A DNA stretch of 43,635 nucleotides, from NCBI GenBank assembly GCA_030706015.1, contig JAUZPI010000035.1:1-43635 (forward strand), given 5' to 3'. The DNA is from Bacillota bacterium (lineage in GTDB: Bacteria > Bacillota > Clostridia > Clostridiales > Clostridiaceae). Below the pieces are notes generated by a model. That model searched no databases, had not been told where the DNA came from, and saw only the letters and a list, made by a program, of their open reading frames with translations. The translations under genes and the position numbers were made by a program. Below are positions 26,322 to 35,060 of this stretch, piece by piece. The first letter of the stretch is position 1. Every line of letters starts with the position of its first letter.

Positions 26322-27344
26322 ATGGATAAGGATATAAAAATACTTTCTATAGAGAGCAGCTGTGATGAAACATCAGCTGCAGTGGTTGTTAACGGTAGAG
26401 AAGTATTATCAAATATTATTGCATCACAAATAGATACGCATACTAAATTTGGAGGAGTTGTTCCTGAGGTGGCCTCTAGAAAACATATAGAGGTTATTAG
26501 TGCTGTTGTTGAGGAAGCACTTGAAAAGGCTAATTTGACCTTTAGCGATATGGATGGAATTGCTGTTACCTATGGACCAGGACTGGTGGGGGCATTATTG
26601 GTAGGAGTTCAATATGCAAAATCCCTTGCCTATGCTTTAGGGAAACCTTTGATAGGAGTAAACCATATAGAGGGGCATATAAGCTCTAATTTTATACAGT
26701 ACAAGGATTTAGAGCCGCCTTTTGTTTGTTTAGTAGTATCTGGAGGTCATACATTTATTGTATATATGAAGGATTATGGTAATTTTGAGGTGATGGGGCA
26801 GACTAGGGATGATGCAGCAGGAGAAGCATATGACAAAATAGCAAGAGCTATAGGGCTTGGTTATCCTGGTGGTCCTAAAATAGATAAATTATCTAGAGAA
26901 GGTAATCCAGATGCTATAAAATTTCCTAGAGCAAAGTTTCATGAGGAGTCCTTAGATTTTTCATTTAGTGGTCTTAAATCGGCAGTATTAAATTATCTTA
27001 ATTCAATGGAAATGAAAAATGAGCCTATTAATAATGCAGATGTGGCAGCATCCTTTCAAAAATCAGTGGTAGACTTTTTGGTGGATAATGCTATGAAGGC
27101 TTGTAAAATTAAAGCAGTAGATAAAATTGCTATTGCTGGAGGAGTTGCATCTAATACTTGCCTTAGGGACAGTATGATAAAAGCTGGAGAAAAAAAGGGG
27201 ATAAAAGTACTTTTTCCTGAACCAATTTTGTGTACAGATAATGCTGCTATGATAGGCAGTGCAGCGTATTTCGAATATATTAACGGAAGAACAGCACCAC
27301 TTTCACTAAATGCAGTACCAAATTTAAAATTAGGGGAAAGATAA
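26322..27344 (+). CDS. tsaD: tRNA N6-threonylcarbamoyladenosine synthase subunit TsaD
   Basis: The catalytic transferase that, with TsaB and TsaE, moves the threonylcarbamoyl group to A37 of ANN-decoding tRNAs. The 340-residue length is standard. Visible are IESSCDETSAAVV at the N-terminus, the metal-binding HIEGH (about 115-119), GGHTF, GLGYPGGP, DFSFSGLK, AGGVASN and the terminal TDNAAMIG that supplies the metal-ligand Asp. ATG 26322 follows AGTGAGGTATTACA. No tsaB or tsaE is adjacent. It shares the Kae1 fold with the C-terminal domain of HypF at the start of the window. Confidence 0.97.
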   Translation: MDKDIKILSIESSCDETSAAVVVNGREVLSNIIASQIDTHTKFGGVVPEVASRKHIEVISAVVEEALEKANLTFSDMDGIAVTYGPGLVGALLVGVQYAKSLAYALGKPLIGVNHIEGHISSNFIQYKDLEPPFVCLVVSGGHTFIVYMKDYGNFEVMGQTRDDAAGEAYDKIARAIGLGYPGGPKIDKLSREGNPDAIKFPRAKFHEESLDFSFSGLKSAVLNYLNSMEMKNEPINNADVAASFQKSVVDFLVDNAMKACKIKAVDKIAIAGGVASNTCLRDSMIKAGEKKGIKVLFPEPILCTDNAAMIGSAAYFEYINGRTAPLSLNAVPNLKLGER

Positions 27345-27626
27345 TAATTTTGTAGCAATTCTTTATAAGTATTCAATGATATAGCATGTAGTTCTAAAAA
27401 ATCATTAAATAAGACTTTTGTTTTAAACATAAAGTTTTGTTTAGGCATTATTACTACATGCTTTTACTTTCTAAAAAAACAATTTACAATAACAAGAAAA
27501 AATATGTATAAATTAATTGTAAATAAATGGTATGCGTGCTATAATATGTAGTATACTAAAGAGAAAAAGTGAAACTTAAAATAAGGTAGGTTGGATATGC
27601 TATGTTTATTATAAAATGAATGGGGA
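27345..27626. other. Intergenic region after tsaD with a long-loop inverted repeat
   Basis: AGCATGTAGT (27383-27392) and ACTACATGCT (27453-27462) are exact inverted copies separated by 60 bp, the second followed by TTTAC. They could act as a loose terminator or bracket a remnant. No supported gene is seen. Confidence 0.4.
27517..27545 (+). promoter_or_regulatory. Promoter of the membrane protein gene at 27627
   Basis: TTGTAA at 27517-27522 and TATAAT at 27540-27545 with a 17-bp spacer. Confidence 0.65.
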
Positions 27627-28325
27627 ATGGGTGAGAACTATATGATTGTGGAGGTCAATAAGCCTAAAAATAGCCGGCGGATACATATTGATACTAAAAA
27701 ATTGTATTTTTTACTGAAGAAGAATGTATTCATAATTTTGCTTGTACTTATTACTGTTTTTATTGTATTTAGTTGGAGGTCTATAGAGGATCAGCTTTCC
27801 AATCTAAATCCAAGGCAGATTATTCTTGTAGAAAAACTCAGTTTTGAAAGCACAATACTTGGTGCATTAATTGGTTCTTTGTTAGCTATATTTGGTGGTA
27901 TGTGGTCTCAAAGTAAGATAAATCATAAAAAAAGCATAGAACTATCTAGAAATTATGCTCGAATTATAAAGGCTGATATAGAGCGAACGGAAAGATTATT
28001 TAAAAATAAGAGATTCAACCTTATAAAATTGAGCAGTGTGACTATATTAAAGAATTGGTTTGATGTGTTTGGCAACATTTCCTTACAGCTCTCTAAAGAT
28101 GAGCTTCAGCAGCTTATAAATTACTATACACAGATACAAAAGTTGGAAGACTATGAAAGAAAGATTAATCAGCATTTAGATGCTATGCAGTGTGGTATAT
28201 TAAAGGATTACCCACACATGAAGGAATATAATGATTTGATTTCTAATTTTGGCGTTGAGGTTAATATATTATTTAAAATAGATATAAATAAATTAAAAGA
28301 AAAGTTGGATAAAGTATGCTCATAA
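27627..28325 (+). CDS. Unknown two-helix membrane protein with helical cytoplasmic tail
   Basis: A protein of 227-232 residues that I do not recognise. A basic N-terminus (RRIHIDTKK) precedes a hydrophobic helix (about 34-51, VFIILLVLITVFIVFSW). A second helix follows (about 74-93, FESTILGALIGSLLAIFGGMW), then about 135 residues of charged, coiled-coil-like helices rich in Lys, Glu and Leu. ATG 27627 or ATG 27642 may be the start; neither has a clear ribosome-binding site. It has its own promoter and a strong terminator, supporting a single-gene unit. It lies between tsaD and a Ser/Thr kinase gene. Confidence 0.7.
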   Translation: MGENYMIVEVNKPKNSRRIHIDTKKLYFLLKKNVFIILLVLITVFIVFSWRSIEDQLSNLNPRQIILVEKLSFESTILGALIGSLLAIFGGMWSQSKINHKKSIELSRNYARIIKADIERTERLFKNKRFNLIKLSSVTILKNWFDVFGNISLQLSKDELQQLINYYTQIQKLEDYERKINQHLDAMQCGILKDYPHMKEYNDLISNFGVEVNILFKIDINKLKEKLDKVCS

Positions 28326-28362
28326 TTTTGTTTGTTACCCCTTAAATATAGATTTCTTACAA

Positions 28363-28407
28363 AAAATAGAGGACACTGAGTTTTATATACTCTGTGTCCT
28401 CTATTTT
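28363..28407 (+). terminator. Long terminator hairpin
   Basis: An 18-bp stem (28363-28380 with 28390-28407, one mismatch) around a nine-base loop, with the A-run and T-run forming the base of the stem. Confidence 0.88.
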
Positions 28408-28558
28408 GCTAAAATAGCACTTTGTAATTATTTCCAGAGATTGACTAATACTATGAGTTAATATAATATAGAAATGCTACATTTACTATAGTACGAACAT
28501 TAAATGGCAAGTATTTAGTTATATTAATATTATTAAAAAATTATGTACGAGGTGAATT

Positions 28559-29770
28559 ATGCTTGATATAGGATATATACTAGATGGTAAATATGAAGTG
28601 ATAAGAGTATTAGGACAAGGTGGAATGGGAACCGTCTATTTGTGTAAAAATATAAGACTAGACAACCTGTGGGCTATAAAGGAAATGAAAAAAGACCATA
28701 AGGTAAATATAGACATATTATCAGAGGCTAATATATTAAAACAATTAAACCATCCAGGTATACCAAAAATAATTGATATATTTTATGAAAAAGATTATCT
28801 TTATATGGTTGAGGACTATATAAATGGACAAACATTGTATGAATACATAAGAGAAAATTCTTTTATTGAATTAGAAAATATGAAGCATATTCTTTTGAAT
28901 ATATGTGATATAATAGGCTATTTGCATAGCTTTAGTCCATCTATAATCTACAGAGATTTAAAACCATCCAATATAATGATAACGCCAGAAGGCAAAGTTT
29001 TTCTAATTGACTTTGGTATTTCTAAAATATACAAAGTGGAAAAAGATAGTGATACCATATTCATGGGTTCAAACGGCTATGCAGCTCCAGAACAGCGTGG
29101 TTTAGTACAATCATGTGTACAAACAGATATATATGGTATTGGAATGGTTATGTACTTTATGGTTACAGGAAAAGCATCATCTAACGAAACGGAACCATTA
29201 ATGGATGAAAGCTATGATAAAGATGTAAATATAAACATAAAAAGAATAATACAAAAATGTGTTCAAATAGATATTAAGGATAGATATGGCTCAGTTGAGG
29301 AATTAAGAAATGAAATTATGGGATTGTTAAACGAAGGCATGGATAAGAAAACATTGCTTCTATATAAAGTTGATAAAAAACCAAGGAAAAGTGGAAAGTA
29401 TGCTAGATTAAAAAAAAGTATTTTAGTTTTGCCAGTGATTATAGCTGTTATTCTAGCAATAGTGTATTCATTAAACAGCAGTGAAAAAAAAGATATTGAT
29501 CCTAGTACCATTAATAAACCCAAAGTAGACAGTACAACTATAAGCCTGCCAGCGGAAAAAAATGAAAATAACAACCAAGCTGCTGGTGATACGGAACAAA
29601 CTACTGAAACTACTAAGCAAAATTTGAATGAAAACAATAACCAATCCAATAGTATCGGTTTGGGAAATCAGCCTGAAAATAGTAATATTACAAATGTACA
29701 AAATGAAACTGGTAAACAAACCTATAACAATCAGTATAAAAGTAAGGCTCATAGTAAAAAGAAAAAATAG
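28559..29770 (+). CDS. Membrane-anchored Ser/Thr protein kinase without PASTA domains
   Basis: A 403-residue Hanks-type kinase. The kinase domain (about 12-270) has the complete set: GQGGMGTVY (19-27), Lys K41 in AIKEM, Glu E56, catalytic YRDLKPSN (131-138) with D133, DFG (151-153) and GYAAPEQ. A basic juxtamembrane stretch leads to one transmembrane helix (about 287-306). The outside part is only about 95 residues, rich in Asn, Thr and Gln and ending SKKKK. It lacks the PASTA repeats that bind cell wall in PrkC, so it is a different kinase. No phosphatase neighbour is present. Start 28559 has GAGGTG upstream (TACGAGGTGAATT). Confidence 0.92.
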   Translation: MLDIGYILDGKYEVIRVLGQGGMGTVYLCKNIRLDNLWAIKEMKKDHKVNIDILSEANILKQLNHPGIPKIIDIFYEKDYLYMVEDYINGQTLYEYIRENSFIELENMKHILLNICDIIGYLHSFSPSIIYRDLKPSNIMITPEGKVFLIDFGISKIYKVEKDSDTIFMGSNGYAAPEQRGLVQSCVQTDIYGIGMVMYFMVTGKASSNETEPLMDESYDKDVNINIKRIIQKCVQIDIKDRYGSVEELRNEIMGLLNEGMDKKTLLLYKVDKKPRKSGKYARLKKSILVLPVIIAVILAIVYSLNSSEKKDIDPSTINKPKVDSTTISLPAEKNENNNQAAGDTEQTTETTKQNLNENNNQSNSIGLGNQPENSNITNVQNETGKQTYNNQYKSKAHSKKKK

Positions 29771-29782
29771 GCATTAATTCAC

Positions 29783-29806
29783 AAAGCTACACTCCATGGA
29801 GCTTTC
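29783..29806. terminator. Possible terminator between convergent kinase and AraC genes
   Basis: AAAG...CTCC pairs with GGAGCTTT around two bases, with a five-base bulge on the left arm. The right end runs into CTTTCTAAATTCT. The AraC-gene stop codon lies inside it. Confidence 0.4.
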
Positions 29807-30614
29807 TAAATTCTCCAGGAGTGAGCTTTTCTTGTTTTTTGAACATAGAACAAAAATAGCTTACATCATCATAGCCGCAGCTTCTGGCTATATCTCTTAA
29901 AGGCATAGCTTTAAACCTTAGCAGCATTTCTTTGCTGTTTTTTATTCGTATATTATTAATATATTCAAATACTCTTATACCTGTAGTCTTCTTAAATAGA
30001 GTACACAGGTACTGAGGGGTAAGTTTGGCAGTCTTTGATAGATCATCTAGGGCGATGGGAGTGCCATAATTAGTCTCAATATAATCTAATACAGGCTTCA
30101 ACCTGGAATACTGATCTTTCATAAAATCATCTTTTTTAGTTGCTGTATAGCCCAAAATATCCATAAGTAAAGAATAAATAATTTTTGAGCATTCAAGACT
30201 GTTTAAGAAATTGTAGGATTTTGCCATTTTAAGCAGCTTCTCACTCCTTAGCAAAAATAGCTCAGGTTCTGATACAAAGAATACTTCAGATTTTAAAATG
30301 CCGGCATTATATAATATTTGTTCTCCAGCAAAACCACCAATTGTAATCCAATCTACCTCCCATACATCTGTAACTGAATAATATTCATGAGGTATATTTG
30401 AGAAAAGCAGCATCCCTTTGTTTTCACTTACAGAAATCCTTCTGTTATCTATTAGTAGTTCACCTGAGCCCTTTCTGCACTGAATCCACTGAAGAAATGG
30501 GTATCCATTAGGCCGCACTACATGTTCTTGAATATGCTTACAGCCTGCACCTACAAGGTATACAGGCAAATTTAATTCTAGATCTGTTGTAGTGGGAAAC
30601 ATTATATAACTCAT
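29787..30614 (-). CDS. AraC family transcriptional regulator, probable activator of the GH42 gene
   Basis: A 275-residue regulator. The N-terminal cupin-like sensor (about 1-150) is followed by a double helix-turn-helix AraC DNA-binding domain (about 175-273) with IALDDLSKTAKLTPQYLCTLF and the LRDIARSCGYDDVSYFCSMFK signature. ATG 30614 is used because AAGGTGAT lies five bases ahead; a GTG nine bases earlier overlaps that site. It is divergent from the GH42 beta-galactosidase gene and shares a 136-bp region containing a 42-bp palindrome. It most likely senses a galactoside-derived sugar and controls that enzyme and itself. Confidence 0.91.
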   Translation of the reverse strand: MSYIMFPTTTDLELNLPVYLVGAGCKHIQEHVVRPNGYPFLQWIQCRKGSGELLIDNRRISVSENKGMLLFSNIPHEYYSVTDVWEVDWITIGGFAGEQILYNAGILKSEVFFVSEPELFLLRSEKLLKMAKSYNFLNSLECSKIIYSLLMDILGYTATKKDDFMKDQYSRLKPVLDYIETNYGTPIALDDLSKTAKLTPQYLCTLFKKTTGIRVFEYINNIRIKNSKEMLLRFKAMPLRDIARSCGYDDVSYFCSMFKKQEKLTPGEFRKLHGV

Positions 30615-30681
30615 AATTATCACCTTAATATTTTCATATTTATCTTAATATGCTTTGATTGTTATTTGGATTTTATAGATA

Positions 30682-30723
30682 GTATAATATTAATATAGTT
30701 ATATAACAATATTAATATTATAC
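30682..30723. promoter_or_regulatory. 42-bp palindrome between divergent araC-type and GH42 genes
   Basis: GTATAATATTAATAT (30682-30696) and its exact inverse (30709-30723) flank the self-complementary GTTATATAAC (30698-30707). TATAAT occurs in each arm, one per strand, pointing inward, so overlapping divergent -10 elements are possible. A likely regulator and RNA polymerase control site. Confidence 0.6.
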
Positions 30724-30750
30724 TTTTAAAGATATTTCGAGGTGATATTT

Positions 30751-32814
30751 ATGGTTAAGAAATATGCCCCTATAAATGAAAAATTCCCTCATTTTTATCA
30801 TGGAGGGGATTATAATCCTGATCAATGGCTAAAGCATCCTGAAATAATAGATGAAGATATAAGATTAATGAAGCTCTCTAATTGTAATGTAATGACTATT
30901 GGTATTTTCGCTTGGACTGCTCTTGAGCCTGAAGAGGGAAAATTTAATTTTAAATGGCTTGATGAAATTATAAACAAGCTTTACAAAAATGGAATTTATG
31001 TGGTTTTGGCTACACCCAGTGGTGCAAGACCTGCATGGTTATCCTTAAAGTATCCAGAGGTACTAAGGGTTAACGCTAACAGAGTTAAGAATTTACATGG
31101 AGAAAGGCATAATCATTGCTACACCTCACCTATATACAGAGAAAAGGTTGCAATATTAAACAGGAAACTGGCAGAAAGGTTTGCCAATCATCCAGGTGTG
31201 CTTCTATGGCATATTTCAAATGAATTCGGTGGAGAATGTCACTGTGAATTGTGTCAGGAGGCCTTTAGGAATTGGCTTAAGGAAAGGTATGGAACTTTAG
31301 AAGAATTAAACGAGGCATGGTGGACTGGATTTTGGAGCCACACATATACTGATTGGTCTCAGATTCAATCACCAGCTCCTCAAGGGGATACAACTCTTCA
31401 TGGATTAAATCTAGATTGGAAGAGGTTTGTAACCTATCAAACTACCGACTTTATAAGACAAGAAGTGAAACCTTTAAAAGAAGTAAATCCTAATTTATCA
31501 GTAACCACTAATCTTATGGAATTTTATGAAGGCTTGGATTATTGGAAGCTTGCTAAGGAGATAGATATAGTATCTTGGGATAATTATCCTGAGTGGCATT
31601 GTGATACTGACTTTGTTGATTTAGCATCATATATTTCTATGATGCATGACTTTTTTAGATCACTAAAGAGCGGTAAACCCTTTATGTTGATGGAAAGTAC
31701 GCCTAGCATGACTAATTGGCAATCCTTAAGTAAATTAAAAAAGCCAGGTATGCATCTCCTTTCTTCACTTCAGGCAGTAGCACATGGTTCTGACACAGTA
31801 CAGTATTTTCAATGGAGAAAGAGCAGGGGAGCCAGCGAGAAATTTCATGGTGCTGTAGTTGATCACTGCGGTCATGAAAATACACGAGTATTTAAAGAAG
31901 TAACTGAGGTAGGGGATATACTTACAAAGCTAGATGAAATAATCGGAACTACAGTTGTAGCGGAAACTGCAATAATACTAGATACTGAAAATCGTTGGGC
32001 TGTTAAAGATGCAAAAGGGCCAAGAAATTGTGGAGTTAATTATGAAGAGTTAGTAAAAAGTCAATATAAAGCCTTTTGGAAAAAGGGAATACCTGTTGAT
32101 GTAATAGATATGCAATGTGATTTCTCTAAATATAAATTACTTGTGGCTCCTATGTTGTATATGGTTAAGACTGGAGTTGCTGAAAGAATTGAGGAATTTG
32201 TTAAAAAAGGAGGAACGTTTGTAGCTACTTATTGGTCAGGTATAGTAGATGAAAATGATTTATGTTTCCTTGGAGGATTTCCAGGACCACTTAGAAAGGT
32301 TCTTGGAATATGGGCAGAGGAAATAGATTCTCTATATGATGGCGAAACAAATGGGGTGGTTTTGCAGACTAATAATGAACTTAGTTTAGCAGGCAGCTAT
32401 GAAGCTATAGAATTATGTGATTTAATACATGCAGAGACTGCAGAGGTCTTAGGAGTTTATAAGAAGGACTTTTACGCTGACAGACCTGCTCTTACTGTGA
32501 ATAAATTTGGTAAAGGTAAGGCTTACTACATAGCTACAAGATTAAGTGACGATTTTAATGATGCTTTTTATGGTGCTTTAATCAATGAGATAAACGTAAA
32601 CAGGGCAGTAGATATAGAGCTTCCTCTAGGTGTAACAGCTCAGATGAGAACAGATGGTGAAAATAAATATATCTTCATAATGAATTTTAATGATACAGAT
32701 AAGACTATTTCTTTAGGCAGCGAAAGTTATAGCAATGTGGTTTCAGGCAAAAAAATGGAGGGCAAAATTATATTAAAGCCCTTTGGTGCTATAGTGTTGA
32801 AGCATAGGCTCTAA
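30751..32814 (+). CDS. GH42 beta-galactosidase
   Basis: A 687-residue cytoplasmic enzyme that hydrolyses beta-galactosides. The TIM-barrel part shows YHGGDYNPDQW (16-26) and acid/base E158 in SNEFGG. The GH42 zinc cluster is present: C123, then C163, C165 and C168 in ECHCELC. The nucleophile is E315 in LMEST. A trimerisation domain and a small beta domain complete the usual length. No signal peptide. I use ATG 30751, preceded by GAGGTGATATTT; a GTG nine bases upstream is less likely. The divergent AraC-type gene is the likely regulator. GH42 enzymes often act on galacto-oligosaccharides or arabinogalactan fragments rather than lactose. Confidence 0.95.
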   Translation: MVKKYAPINEKFPHFYHGGDYNPDQWLKHPEIIDEDIRLMKLSNCNVMTIGIFAWTALEPEEGKFNFKWLDEIINKLYKNGIYVVLATPSGARPAWLSLKYPEVLRVNANRVKNLHGERHNHCYTSPIYREKVAILNRKLAERFANHPGVLLWHISNEFGGECHCELCQEAFRNWLKERYGTLEELNEAWWTGFWSHTYTDWSQIQSPAPQGDTTLHGLNLDWKRFVTYQTTDFIRQEVKPLKEVNPNLSVTTNLMEFYEGLDYWKLAKEIDIVSWDNYPEWHCDTDFVDLASYISMMHDFFRSLKSGKPFMLMESTPSMTNWQSLSKLKKPGMHLLSSLQAVAHGSDTVQYFQWRKSRGASEKFHGAVVDHCGHENTRVFKEVTEVGDILTKLDEIIGTTVVAETAIILDTENRWAVKDAKGPRNCGVNYEELVKSQYKAFWKKGIPVDVIDMQCDFSKYKLLVAPMLYMVKTGVAERIEEFVKKGGTFVATYWSGIVDENDLCFLGGFPGPLRKVLGIWAEEIDSLYDGETNGVVLQTNNELSLAGSYEAIELCDLIHAETAEVLGVYKKDFYADRPALTVNKFGKGKAYYIATRLSDDFNDAFYGALINEINVNRAVDIELPLGVTAQMRTDGENKYIFIMNFNDTDKTISLGSESYSNVVSGKKMEGKIILKPFGAIVLKHRL

Positions 32815-32823
32815 GTTAAAACA

Positions 32824-32874
32824 AAAATAATCCCGTTAAAATCAGACGGCAATCTGATATTAGCGGGATTATTT
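32824..32874. terminator. Bidirectional terminator, GH42 / DUF362 operon
   Basis: An outer stem AATAATCCCGTTAA with TTAGCGGGATTATT and an inner ATCAGA/TCTGAT stem. The minus strand runs into TTTTTGTTTT, making it strongest for the leftward operon. Confidence 0.85.
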
Positions 32875-32887
32875 CAACGTAGTTATC

Positions 32888-34042
32888 CTAACCTAATAGC
32901 TTCTTTAGAAACCAAGGTCTTTTTATATTTACAGCATCAAAATTACATAATTCATGGCAGCAAAAACATCTGATACATTTGCTGATATCTACAGCAGGTA
33001 ATCCATTTACGAATTGGATAGCCATTGCTGGGCAACTTTTTTCACACATCCTGCAGCCTTTACATTTGTGCCTATTAAACCAAGGTTTTGGCTTGATAAA
33101 TCTATTAATTCTTTTTAAAATAGGCTTTGGAATAAATATGCTATAGAGGTTGAAGGCTACCTTTAAAGTAGGCTTTTTAAAATCTTTAACCTGTATTTTC
33201 ATAAGGTCTTCTCCCACTATATCTATACTATCAATATTTCCATCAAAGAGCCCTCTCTCAATTGATTTTCTGATGGTAGGTACATCTAAAGGTTTAAGAT
33301 CTATCATAGTGGCAGCTGCTGCATCCAGTTCAAAAGCATTAGGGCTTGAGAGTATAAATCCAAGCTTCTTTGGACTTCCGTTGGTAGGACCATATCCCTC
33401 CATACCTATAACTGCATCCATAATAGTTAGAACAGGTTTTGAGAAATTGTAAATGTCAATTAGGAAATCTGAAAAATCTGCAGTATTATCAAATCTTAAA
33501 TGACATTCTGCCTTAAATCTTCCGGGTATAATACCGAACATATTTTTTACAGCACCACTGTATACTGTCATCATATGTGTTTTAATCTTGGGAATACTAA
33601 TAATCTTATCTACTTCAATCACTGGTTTTATAGTTTTTATACTTTTAGTAATTTTCCCTTCAGGGTAGGTTACATCAACTATATCAGTATTATAGTTTAA
33701 TTCTGCTCCACTTTTTTCAGCAGCATCCTTCATACCACAGGTTTCATATACAGCTTCCAAGGTAGTTTTATTGTAGAAGTGGTAACCGCCAGGGCTGTCA
33801 CCGATTATAGGCTTACCTCCCGCTTCAATAACTAATTCAGCTACTGCCTGCACAATTGCTGGATGAGTAGTTGTGACCTTTTCAGGTCTTCTTTTCATAA
33901 GTAAATTAACCTTTAATAGGACTGTCTCTTCTGGACTTATAAATGAAGAAATTCCACCAAGGTTAGCTAGGGATTCCCTCACAGCTTGTCTTGTAACATC
34001 TATTTCATAGTTGCTGCACTTTACAATAGATACTTTACTCAT
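32888..34042 (-). CDS. DUF362 protein with C-terminal double 4Fe-4S ferredoxin domain
   Basis: A 384-residue protein. Residues 1-295 are DUF362: KVNLLMKRRPEKVTTTHP near the start, GDSPGGYH, and KIKTHMMTVYSGAVKNMFG in the middle. The C-terminus carries two ferredoxin clusters, CKGCRMCEKSCP and CIRCFCCHELC, each with four cysteines spaced for a 4Fe-4S centre. DUF362 has no established reaction; the clusters imply electron transfer. There is no signal peptide, so it should be cytoplasmic. ATG 34042 has GGAGG six bases upstream. It is the last gene of the permease/DUF362 operon, 78 bp behind the second permease gene. Confidence 0.9.
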   Translation of the reverse strand: MSKVSIVKCSNYEIDVTRQAVRESLANLGGISSFISPEETVLLKVNLLMKRRPEKVTTTHPAIVQAVAELVIEAGGKPIIGDSPGGYHFYNKTTLEAVYETCGMKDAAEKSGAELNYNTDIVDVTYPEGKITKSIKTIKPVIEVDKIISIPKIKTHMMTVYSGAVKNMFGIIPGRFKAECHLRFDNTADFSDFLIDIYNFSKPVLTIMDAVIGMEGYGPTNGSPKKLGFILSSPNAFELDAAAATMIDLKPLDVPTIRKSIERGLFDGNIDSIDIVGEDLMKIQVKDFKKPTLKVAFNLYSIFIPKPILKRINRFIKPKPWFNRHKCKGCRMCEKSCPAMAIQFVNGLPAVDISKCIRCFCCHELCNFDAVNIKRPWFLKKLLG

Positions 34043-34120
34043 AACATACCTCCGTCATTTTCACACCAATAAATTAATTATATTTTTTATATGTAACGTT
34101 TATATAATCAAAAATGTCAT

Positions 34121-35029
34121 TTACTTAAAACTCCAGAACAGGACATCAACAATAAATCCAACTATAATGGAATACAGGATGTTGAATGTAATATATAAAA
34201 CATAATTTTTTGCTCCAAGGATAATTTTTACTGCACTCAGGTTTGTAAGCTTTGTTGCGGGACCAGAGAGCATAAAAGCAGTAGCTGATCCAGGACTCAT
34301 ACCTGCCTCTAACCAGGATTTCACAATAGGGATTGTACCTCCTCCGCAAACATACAGTGGAACACCAAGGGAGGATGCAAATAAAACACCTAAACCTTTG
34401 TTAGCTCCAAACAAGGAAACAATCCAGTCCTTAGGAAAGTATCTGTCAAATAAAGCAGTAATGAGAATACCAAATAAAAAGTATGGAGCTGTTATATTTA
34501 TTGATTTATTTAAATCTTTAAGAAGATGAATTAGTCTAATATTATCTATCCTAGGTTTTTTCTTCTCCTCAAAGTCTTCATACCTGAATAGTGTCTTTCT
34601 TTTAAAAAAGATTTTTACAAATAGTCCTGCTAAAATGCCTGCTAGAATGCTTGAAAGTAGCCTGGTTAGTGCAAGAGGCACTCCAAGAGAGAAACTTAAA
34701 AACAGCAGGTTTGGATTTAGGAGGATTGAGCTTATCATAAAGGTTGCAAGAATATACTGCGGTACACCCTTTCTTCCAAGGGATGCAATAAGAGGTATAG
34801 TACCATACATGCAAATAGGGGAGGCCACTCCCAGCATAGCGGCTGTAAGTGACCAAAATATACTGTATTTTTCTCCATTTATACCTGCTAATGTAGTATT
34901 TATTTTTTCAGTAGCAAATACAGACAAAAGACTGCCAATAAATACTCCTGCTATCCAGTAGGGAAATATAGTTTTAAATTGAAATATTATAAGATGCAAA
35001 ATAGTATAGAATTCAATATAAAGCTTCAA
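34121..35029 (-). CDS. COG0701-type (ArsP/SO_0444-like) permease, Cys-containing copy
   Basis: An eight-helix membrane protein of about 303 residues of the permease family that includes organoarsenical and metal exporters. The two internal half-repeats carry SPICMYGTIPLIASL and VPLYVCGGGTIPIVKS, each with a Cys and the GTIP turn, as expected for metal or thiol-reactive substrates. The SGPATKLTNLSAVK loop follows the second. I favour TTG 35029, preceded by GGGGGGTAAAGCA; TTG 35044 is also in frame. It lies between the two DUF362 genes in a leftward operon. A decayed relative of this gene is at 39809-39957. The substrate is unknown. Confidence 0.88.
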   Translation of the reverse strand: MKLYIEFYTILHLIIFQFKTIFPYWIAGVFIGSLLSVFATEKINTTLAGINGEKYSIFWSLTAAMLGVASPICMYGTIPLIASLGRKGVPQYILATFMISSILLNPNLLFLSFSLGVPLALTRLLSSILAGILAGLFVKIFFKRKTLFRYEDFEEKKKPRIDNIRLIHLLKDLNKSINITAPYFLFGILITALFDRYFPKDWIVSLFGANKGLGVLFASSLGVPLYVCGGGTIPIVKSWLEAGMSPGSATAFMLSGPATKLTNLSAVKIILGAKNYVLYITFNILYSIIVGFIVDVLFWSFK

Positions 35030-35060
35030 TGCTTTACCCCCCAATAGCTAAAATAGTAAT

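Noticed and set aside
33500..33700. Plus-strand frame opposite the DUF362-ferredoxin gene
   Set aside because: Antisense shadow without ribosome-binding site or family likeness.
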